36,231 nucleotides of DNA from Thermoproteota archaeon (GTDB taxonomy: Archaea; Korarchaeota; Korarchaeia; Korarchaeales; Korarchaeaceae): positions 1-36,231 of the forward strand of contig JAOZGJ010000036.1 of assembly GCA_027491785.1 (NCBI GenBank). Direction: 5' to 3'. Positions 30,644 through 36,231 of this stretch are shown piece by piece. Both the position numbers and the translations under genes were made by a program. How positions within the stretch are numbered: position 1 is the first letter of the stretch; every line of letters starts with the position of its first letter. Under the pieces are notes generated by a model, which was not told the origin of the DNA, did no database searches, and saw only the letters and a program-made list of their open reading frames with translations.

Positions 30644-30975
30644 ACCTGAAGGAGCTGGAGGATAAATTGGAGGAAGCGAGATCCTACCTCAAGGAAGACC
30701 CTAGTAGGTCCCTAAAGCTCATAAGGGAAATAGCTGAAGAATCTTTGAAGATCGCAGCTCCAGGATGGAACCCTGAGGAGGAAAGCCTAGCAGATTATTC
30801 TTCGAGGAGGAAGTACCCAGACTTCTTCCATGATATGGCTGATCGGATAGAGGGATCTTGGGAGTTCGCGAGGCAGGCGAACGAATCAGATGTCTTGGGG
30901 GCGCTTTCCTCAGCAGCATTCCTCCTGGAAGTTTTGAGGAGATTAAACTGGAATATTATGGAACGGAGGAAGTGA
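30640..30975 (+). CDS. small helical protein, HEPN/PaREP1-like
   Basis: About 111 aa, all helical: 'LEDKLEEARSYLKEDPSRSLKLIREIAEESLKIA' followed by two further helices and a Trp-containing C-terminus. The helix pattern recalls HEPN or PaREP1-type proteins, but the RxxxxH ribonuclease motif of active HEPN toxins is not evident. The GTG at 30640 overlaps the previous stop (GTGA), with GGAGGT about 8 nt before it; the adjacent GTG at 30637 is the other choice. The partner is the upstream membrane protein. Family assignment is tentative. Confidence 0.55.
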   Translation: MNLKELEDKLEEARSYLKEDPSRSLKLIREIAEESLKIAAPGWNPEEESLADYSSRRKYPDFFHDMADRIEGSWEFARQANESDVLGALSSAAFLLEVLRRLNWNIMERRK

Positions 30976-31027
30976 AGTGGATTGAGGTAGAGTAGAGCAA
31001 AATGGATGAAACGAAATGAAAAAGGAC

Positions 31028-31801
31028 CTAGATAAATCTCACAACTTCTTCCCCTATTATCGCATATATCTCAACGAATTTCTCGAAGTTAGTTCCCTCA
31101 ATTTTCTTCATTAAGATCTCCTGTATCTGGAAGGTACCGCTCGGATCCTTCATGTGGACCTCTATCCTCAGGGGCTTCTCCCTTCCCTTAAGGAGATCTA
31201 CTTTCTCCACAGCTAATGCGGAGTACTTATGTATATCGTGCTTTCCCATCTTAAATGGGAGCCTTGCTCTCTCCTTTTCCATATCGCAACCGTCAGCTGT
31301 TGCCACAACTCCAGCCTCTATACTAGTTGGTCTGTATCTGCCCATGTGACACATTATGGCCTCGTAGATCATGCTTGCCACCTTAACGGATTTCTCTCTG
31401 TCCACATAAGCTTCCCTTAATATCTCTTCAATGAAAGGCCTAGCTAGGAAAACGCTTAGGAGCTCATGTTCCTCCCTATGTATCGAATTACCTATGTCGT
31501 GAAGGAAGCTCGCAACCATTACTATGAGCTTTGAATCCTCGAAGCTCCTCCAATCCTCCGTGACTACGAGCTCAGATCCCAGTATATCTAGGATCTTCAG
31601 GGAGTTTCTAGTCGTTATTAGGGCATGGGTCAGTCCATGATCGTTGAACTTGAGCCTCTGAACGAGAACTATATTAGCCATATCAAGGAGGCCCCTTATC
31701 TCGGGCTTGGTTCTCAAGTAATCATAGGCCTTCAGAAGCCTCTCTGATCCATCAAGCCTTTCAATTATTTCATTATCAAGAGATCTCTCCAAGTTGTCCA
31801 T
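31028..31801 (-). CDS. HD-domain phosphohydrolase
   Basis: Metal-dependent HD-superfamily protein, 257 aa. H55 and H59 in NDHGLTHAL precede the H101-D102 doublet (SFLHDIGNSIHREEHE), with H108 and H112 after it and a later conserved Asp in 'VATADGCDME'. It could hydrolyse nucleotides or cyclic nucleotides. The C-terminal 70 residues are a small alpha/beta domain ('LRIEVHMKDPSGTFQIQEILMKK...'). It is monocistronic by spacing. A TATA-like TTTTAAAA (about 31824-31832, minus strand) sits some 27 nt from the ATG, so the mRNA is probably leaderless. Confidence 0.82.
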   Translation of the reverse strand: MDNLERSLDNEIIERLDGSERLLKAYDYLRTKPEIRGLLDMANIVLVQRLKFNDHGLTHALITTRNSLKILDILGSELVVTEDWRSFEDSKLIVMVASFLHDIGNSIHREEHELLSVFLARPFIEEILREAYVDREKSVKVASMIYEAIMCHMGRYRPTSIEAGVVATADGCDMEKERARLPFKMGKHDIHKYSALAVEKVDLLKGREKPLRIEVHMKDPSGTFQIQEILMKKIEGTNFEKFVEIYAIIGEEVVRFI

Positions 31802-31890
31802 GAGATATTAGAGGAGGATCACCTTTTAAAACTCCGAGTCTCTTCGCATGGATCTCCTTATAGATCGCACGAGAACCTATTCCGCATGCA

Positions 31891-32238
31891 TTACAGGAGT
31901 CCCAATCTCCTTAAGGCATCCTTTATCATGTCCTTCGGGGGATAGTCATGAAATTTGCCTTTCCATCTGTATATCCTACTACAAGTGGATTTGTAAACCC
32001 CTTCATCCCTGAAGTTCGGATCCACGTCGATGCCTTGGATCCTGACAGTCGGAACTCCCAGAACCCTATGTTCCTCTGCCTCCTCGTCACTAGCGAGGAC
32101 CATGTCCTCTATATAATAATCCTCTATTCCGGCCTCGGAGAAAGCAGCTCTTATCTCCTCTATCACAATATCGGCAGGACACTCTGGCGTATAGTATACT
32201 TCTACCTTTATACGCTTCCTATTTTCCTCAGTCATCAT
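31891..32238 (-). CDS. thioredoxin-fold protein (DF/DUF2703-like)
   Basis: Small protein of 115 aa. It has a strand 'KVEVYYTPECPADIVIEEI' in place of a CxxC motif (a single Cys, CPAD), then 'EEAEEHRVLGVPTVRIQGIDVDP', which is the 'GSPTIRxNGxDID' element of the DF-family/DUF2703 thioredoxin-like proteins. A final 'STCSRIYRW' supplies a second Cys, near the place where those proteins have CRxY. 'PPKDMIKDALRRLG' closes it. The family is sometimes linked to metal or mercury handling, but no such gene is near. ATG 32238 and 32235 are both possible starts; GGAGAGTG lies upstream. Confidence 0.65.
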   Translation of the reverse strand: MMTEENRKRIKVEVYYTPECPADIVIEEIRAAFSEAGIEDYYIEDMVLASDEEAEEHRVLGVPTVRIQGIDVDPNFRDEGVYKSTCSRIYRWKGKFHDYPPKDMIKDALRRLGLL

Positions 32239-32296
32239 GCATATTCACTCTCCTAAATTTTTATCTTTCGCTTGATTTGGATGGGGAGGAAAAAAT

Positions 32297-33766
32297 ATGG
32301 GAACTAATGGCGGAAGAGGTGGCATGTTGATAGGCATAGTACCTGCTAGGTTATCAACGAGGGTAGAAGCTCACTTAATAGATCTAGTCATTTTACTGGC
32401 GATATGCTCTCCACTTCTACTCGCAGCATCCTCGATAAGTCAGCTAGGAATCTTAGGATTTTCCCTCCTCTTCTCCTCCATCTTAATAATACTCATCCTG
32501 TACTTCACCCTTCTCGAAGGGTATTACTCCACAACGCCCGGAAAGAAACTATTTGGATTATTCGTAATTTCCCTTGATACCATGGGTGGATTACGATATT
32601 CTGAGGCATTCATAAGGAATCTAGTGAGGTTATCTGATATAGCTACAATCTACCTAGCTACCCTCATAACTAAGGGGAACAGGAGAATAGGAGACATGGT
32701 TGCCAATACCCTGGTAGTTTCTAGGGATCTGTTGAAGCTGGAGGTACCACTCGGATCCTCGGAGATAGCTAGCGATGTGAGGAAAGGGGTGATAGATGCC
32801 CTCGTTGAGAGATTGAGCGGTATGGATGTCTCATCCCTAGCCTCAGTTGAAGGTAGGTCCCTACTCTACAATAAACTGTTAGATGAAATGGGGGACGTAC
32901 CAGAGGCAGTTAGGCATGCTGCAGCGTTACTTCTCTCAAATCCTAGGATTTCATCCAAGTACCTGTCTCCCGAGGATGTGGTAGAAGTCTACGAGAGGGC
33001 ATCTCAACTTTGCTACCATGTGGAAAGTAGGGAGATACTGAAGCAGAGATCCGAACTGATGAAAGCGATCCTATCCATAAAAAAGAGCTCCTTGAAGTTC
33101 AGCAAGGTCTCACAGGTATTCTCGCAAACTCCCACAGAATTCAGGGAGATACTGCCATACTTCGCAATCTCTCTCCTTCTATTCTTCTCATCTCTTTACG
33201 GCGCTTACCTATGGAAGCCCAAGTGGCTTGAAACATTGCTAAAGGAGATGTTTGGTAAGAAGGTCATACCTCCATCCATAAGCCCATGGGTACTGTCGAC
33301 GGTCATATTCATGAACAACTTCAGGGTGATACTGGCTACCGTTGGGATGGCGCCCCTCCTATTCATGCCCTTCTTGGTGCTCATAGCTAATGGAGCTCTT
33401 GTGGGCCTAGTCATATCCATATCTAAGATGGGAAGCATCAGAGCCTTGGGCTTCATACTCCCTCATGGGGTTCCAGAGCTTACAGCGATATTCATCGCTT
33501 CATCCATAGCCCTAATGGTTATTAAGGAGATAATTAGCCCCTCTCAACCAGATAGAGCTTCCTCTATTGGAAATATCCTAAAGGGGAAGGTAAATCTCAT
33601 GATATTCTCCACGATCTTACTTATCTATGCAGCACTAATAGAGGGATTCATTACAAGGGAGCTTGGAAGCAGCACGATAAAAGCAGCTCTCTTCTCTCTA
33701 GTGGAAGCTATAGTTCTGTACTCCTATCTACTTCTTGGTTCTCACGTTCATAGGAATAGGAGGTGA
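32297..33766 (+). CDS. RDD-domain and SpoIIM (DUF95)-domain membrane fusion protein
   Basis: Membrane protein of 489 aa with three parts. The N-terminal RDD domain (about 15-155) shows the R in 'ARLSTRVEAHLIDLVIL', the D in that helix, 'TPGKKLFGL', and the C-terminal 'NRRIGDMVANTLVV'. A soluble helical middle (about 160-285) follows. The C-terminal half is a multi-span domain with 'FMNNFRV' and 'LPHGVPELTAIFIASSIALMV', the SpoIIM/DUF95 signature. In many genomes RDD and SpoIIM proteins are separate neighbouring genes; here they are one chain. GGGGAGGA, 6 nt before the ATG, fixes the start. Function unknown, possibly envelope or transport related. Confidence 0.78.
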   Translation: MGTNGGRGGMLIGIVPARLSTRVEAHLIDLVILLAICSPLLLAASSISQLGILGFSLLFSSILIILILYFTLLEGYYSTTPGKKLFGLFVISLDTMGGLRYSEAFIRNLVRLSDIATIYLATLITKGNRRIGDMVANTLVVSRDLLKLEVPLGSSEIASDVRKGVIDALVERLSGMDVSSLASVEGRSLLYNKLLDEMGDVPEAVRHAAALLLSNPRISSKYLSPEDVVEVYERASQLCYHVESREILKQRSELMKAILSIKKSSLKFSKVSQVFSQTPTEFREILPYFAISLLLFFSSLYGAYLWKPKWLETLLKEMFGKKVIPPSISPWVLSTVIFMNNFRVILATVGMAPLLFMPFLVLIANGALVGLVISISKMGSIRALGFILPHGVPELTAIFIASSIALMVIKEIISPSQPDRASSIGNILKGKVNLMIFSTILLIYAALIEGFITRELGSSTIKAALFSLVEAIVLYSYLLLGSHVHRNRR

Positions 33767-33837
33767 CTATTGAATCAAATAGATTGATTAAAATTGAATT
33801 GAAAGAAATTAATTGGCAAACATAGGTACGTAGTAAG

Positions 33838-33990
33838 AAAAATAGTTGTCTGTGGCGCGAGCAACGAAATACATCCTCACTGGAGCCTGGATCATCGGGG
33901 TAATGATCTGCTGAGAGAGCTACATGCTGGAAATCTGATGGAGCATTAAGGCTACTTCATCCGATGAAGGGATGGGAACAGGGAAAAAGT
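33838..33990 (+). other. GC-richer, structured island in an intergenic stretch; possible ncRNA
   Basis: The 266-nt gap between two plus-strand genes is AT-rich at both ends. In the middle it has higher GC and a near-perfect hairpin CTTCAT-CCG-ATGAAG (33955-33969). CTGA and ATGAT-like boxes occur but not at proper C/D spacing. A TATA element for the next gene, TTTATAATC (about 34000-34008), follows. Nothing here is coding. Confidence 0.25.
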
Positions 33991-33999
33991 CTCGGATCA

Positions 34000-34008
34000 T
34001 TTATAATC
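34000..34008 (+). promoter_or_regulatory. TATA element of the cytidylyltransferase fusion gene
   Basis: TTTATAATC is centred about 29 nt before the ATG at 34033, which again suggests a near-leaderless mRNA. Confidence 0.45.
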
Positions 34009-34032
34009 TAAGTATAATTTGCTATCGTAAGG

Positions 34033-35946
34033 ATGCCTCCCGCAATAATCTTGGCAGCTGGAAAGGCTACGAGAATGAAACCCTATTCATCAGAGGTGCC
34101 TAAAGCCCTCTTCGAGCTCGCACCAAACCTGACAGTCCTAGATCTCACAATAAGATGGTTGAGGGAGGAGGGAATTGACGATATAATCATAGTCACTAGG
34201 CCCAGTCTCTCAAGGTTCTTCGTAGAGAGATACGGAGAATCCGTAAGGGTGATCCCTACTGATAGGGAGGAGGGATTCGGTAACCTCTATTCCATGTTCG
34301 TTGGAATGAAGGAAGTAAACTCGTCAGAATACCTAGTTCTCATGTCAGACCACATTTTTGAGCCAGAGATCCTAAGGAGAATGATTAAAAAGGGAGGAAG
34401 AAGGGCATTTACCCTTTCTCTAGATAGGAACCCTCCTTGGGATAAATTAGAGGAGGGATTAAAGGTAGTTCTGGAAGATGGCGAGATAAAAGAGGTCGGG
34501 AAGGGAGCAATACCTCATTACGGGATAGACACTGGTATATTCTACTGCTCAGGTGGGGCTCAGGAGATAGTAGAGGAAACCATAAGGGAGCTAGGCCCAA
34601 CTGCGACAATAGCAGACGCTCTCAGGAGGGCCATATCTCGGCGAGAAATTTCCTATGTTGATGTAACTGGCCTTCTCTGGATGGATGTGGATACCCCGGA
34701 GGAGCTAGAAGAAGCTAGAAAAATGCTTCCTGCGATCCTCAGAAGAAGCTTGGTCAAGCCTGGCGACGGGCCTGTCTCTAGGTACCTGAATAGGCCCATA
34801 TCGACTAGGATCTCCGTTCACATGTTTATGAAAGGTATATACGTGAGCCCTAACATGATTTCAGCTATAGCTTTCCTCCTCATGGTTATATCCGGTCTCA
34901 TGATATGCCTGAACATAACGCTGCCAGCGGCCATCCTGATACAGTTGTCCTCTATAATAGATGGTATGGATGGAGAAATAGCCAGGCTATTCCAAACGGC
35001 CAGTAAGTTCGGAGGTCTCCTAGACTCCTTCCTAGATAGATATTCTGATCTCATCATAATAGGAGCTATGGGAACGGCGATAAGCTTCAATACCCCTTGG
35101 GAAGTGCTGATCTATGCCGTTGCATCGGGTAACGTCTTCGTGACGAGCTACGTATCCCACCTAGCTGGATGGAAATCCGAAAGTGTAGCTGGTGCTAGGG
35201 CATGGAGTCCCGCCGGAAGAGATGTCAGGCTGCTTATAGCTGCCCTTCTTACGCCATTCGGACTGTTTTGGCCCTTCATATGGTACATGGCAATAGTACC
35301 CCTGTTATTTTCCCTCTACATCCTGTCGAGGATTAGGTTTGCGAGAAAGCCTCCGGAGCTAGAAAGGAGGAAGCCCCGTCCAGAGGTCAGGGTCAAGAAA
35401 GTAAGGAGGAAGGTTACTCCTCTAGAGGCTAACTTAAAGGTTCTCATCTCCTCCTCAATAAAGCTCTTCCTGTGGATATTGATATTAAGGCTCATTTATC
35501 GCGCCTTTGCCGATATAGGTTCCATAGAGGTACTCGATATCTCGATAAAATTGTCCCTCATCTTCTACTTGGCTGAGCTCGTCGGGGTCATATACTTCGG
35601 TTATAGGATACTCTTATCAACGAAGTTCCTCTTGGATTCGCTGTCCGGCTGGCTAGCTAAGGAGATGTACTTAGTGACGGAAGTAGCTGTCAGAAGGGCT
35701 CTAGCAGATATATTTTATCTATCTCTGCTTTCTCTTCTCATATGGTTCGTTCCTAGTTACTTGAAAGCTTTCCCCCTAGGAGAAGTAGCTTCTAAGGTAA
35801 TAATAACAGTGCTTCTATTTCTATTCCTGATCTTCTTCTATGATCTAGCTAAACTTTTCTATAGGAGCTTTAAGGGCTTCTTCGATAGGCAGATAGCGAG
35901 AATTGCTGAGAGGATCTCATCTATGGCGGAGGAGCATGAGGAATGA
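34033..35946 (+). CDS. NTP-transferase / CDP-alcohol phosphatidyltransferase fusion (IPCT-DIPPS-like) with extra C-terminal membrane domain
   Basis: A 637-aa chain. Residues 1-235 are a sugar/inositol-phosphate nucleotidyltransferase: LAAGKATRMKPYSSEVPKAL, 'MSDHIF' with the metal Asp, and 'WMDVDTPEEL'. Residues about 250-435 are a CDP-alcohol phosphatidyltransferase with the D-G-x2-A-R...G-x3-D-x3-D motif complete (D310, D313, D331, D335) among about six helices. This pair is known in hyperthermophiles as the bifunctional enzyme that makes CDP-inositol and then phosphorylated di-myo-inositol phosphate, a heat-stress solute. A charged linker (about 437-465) and a third part with four further membrane helices (about 470-637) are additional. 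The partner inositol-phosphate synthase is not in the window. Confidence 0.82.
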   Translation: MPPAIILAAGKATRMKPYSSEVPKALFELAPNLTVLDLTIRWLREEGIDDIIIVTRPSLSRFFVERYGESVRVIPTDREEGFGNLYSMFVGMKEVNSSEYLVLMSDHIFEPEILRRMIKKGGRRAFTLSLDRNPPWDKLEEGLKVVLEDGEIKEVGKGAIPHYGIDTGIFYCSGGAQEIVEETIRELGPTATIADALRRAISRREISYVDVTGLLWMDVDTPEELEEARKMLPAILRRSLVKPGDGPVSRYLNRPISTRISVHMFMKGIYVSPNMISAIAFLLMVISGLMICLNITLPAAILIQLSSIIDGMDGEIARLFQTASKFGGLLDSFLDRYSDLIIIGAMGTAISFNTPWEVLIYAVASGNVFVTSYVSHLAGWKSESVAGARAWSPAGRDVRLLIAALLTPFGLFWPFIWYMAIVPLLFSLYILSRIRFARKPPELERRKPRPEVRVKKVRRKVTPLEANLKVLISSSIKLFLWILILRLIYRAFADIGSIEVLDISIKLSLIFYLAELVGVIYFGYRILLSTKFLLDSLSGWLAKEMYLVTEVAVRRALADIFYLSLLSLLIWFVPSYLKAFPLGEVASKVIITVLLFLFLIFFYDLAKLFYRSFKGFFDRQIARIAERISSMAEEHEE

Positions 35947-36042
35947 TGGTCGAACCAGCAAATGCTGTTAACGAGGGAAAGGAAAGAGGAATGGAGAGAA
36001 GAAAAGAGGTTATATTGCTATCACCAGTATAACATAAGGAAG

Positions 36043-36231
36043 ATGCTTACCCTAAAGGTCCATGATCCGGTGATAGCGAGATCTCTTGTGAGGTTCGCCC
36101 TTGAAGTCCAAAGAGCCTTCAGCGATAGGCTCGTGGCTCTCTACATAGCCAGGCATCCCTCGATCGAGATAGATGGCTACAACGCACTCATAGTGTTGAA
36201 GAACGCCAAGCCGGAGGATCAGGAACTCGCA
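36043..36231 (+). CDS. start of an unrecognised gene, cut by the window end
   Basis: An open frame runs to the last base, encoding 63 residues that begin MLTLKVHDPVIARSL. 'RAFSDRLVALYIARH' and 'IDGYNALIVLKNAKPED' have the strand-loop-strand feel of a nucleotidyltransferase-like domain, but the family's GS...D-D motif is not seen, so no function is claimed. A TATA-like GTTATATTG about 28 nt upstream and AAGGAAG directly before the ATG favour this start; the frame stays open to an earlier ATG at 35962. Confidence 0.5.
   Translation, partial: MLTLKVHDPVIARSLVRFALEVQRAFSDRLVALYIARHPSIEIDGYNALIVLKNAKPEDQELA

Noticed and set aside
33918-33950. C/D-box small RNA suggested by CTGA and ATGAT-like boxes.
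   Set aside because: The box spacing and the C-box sequence do not fit the consensus. Only a general ncRNA possibility is reported.

Overview
The window looks like the chromosome of a thermophilic archaeon, most likely of the TACK/Thermoproteota side and possibly Korarchaeia-like, though I cannot prove the lineage. The grounds are AGG/AGA- and ATA-rich coding, TATA elements about 25-30 nt before many start codons (several transcripts would be leaderless), Shine-Dalgarno sequences of the GGTGATC/GGAGGTG type, and archaeal families: AlaX, DUF763, SDH-type membrane protease, KaiC-like ATPase, VapBC, family 4 uracil-DNA glycosylase and a CTP:inositol-1-phosphate cytidylyltransferase/CDP-alcohol transferase fusion. 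I saw no rRNA, tRNA, CRISPR array or intact insertion sequence.

Layout. 0-9.4 kb: a secreted CARDB-like protein; AlaX; a coupled PPP phosphatase / TlpA-like thioredoxin / CPBP protease cassette followed by an SDH protease; a MIP18/SufT protein; a lysine 6-dehydrogenase-like enzyme that seems to start at ATT; a thiamine-binding protein; an ArsR regulator with a membrane partner; and a Trm9-like methyltransferase. 9.4-13.1 kb: a KaiC-like ATPase overlapping a PDDEXK nuclease, a PEBP protein and a class III aminotransferase. 13.1-18.1 kb: a complete branched-chain-type amino-acid ABC importer behind a leader with a possible 15-codon peptide. 18.1-22.2 kb: a four-gene minus-strand operon that resembles leuABCD but whose residues fit Re-citrate synthase, a LeuCD-type aconitase and an NAD-dependent isocitrate dehydrogenase. 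22.4-25.4 kb: a large surface protein and glutamine synthetase. 25.6-28.5 kb: DUF763, a broken GH5-like glycosidase gene and VapBC. 28.6-36.2 kb: uracil-DNA glycosylase with NAD synthetase, small membrane and helical proteins, an HD phosphohydrolase, a thioredoxin-fold protein, an RDD+SpoIIM membrane protein, a long cytidylyltransferase/phosphatidyltransferase fusion, and a gene cut by the window end.

How the genes may work together. The centre of the window (about 11.7-25.4 kb, plus the lysine dehydrogenase) reads as nitrogen and 2-oxoglutarate metabolism: amino-acid uptake, transamination, a compact route from oxaloacetate and acetyl-CoA to 2-oxoglutarate built from leucine-pathway paralogues, and glutamine synthetase to fix ammonia on the resulting glutamate. 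The strongest candidate for something little described is that 2-oxoglutarate operon. Other points worth a look are the ATT start under a hairpin-sequestered Shine-Dalgarno, the leader of the amino-acid importer, the C-terminal extension of the phosphatidyltransferase fusion, and the coupled phosphatase/thioredoxin/protease cassette.
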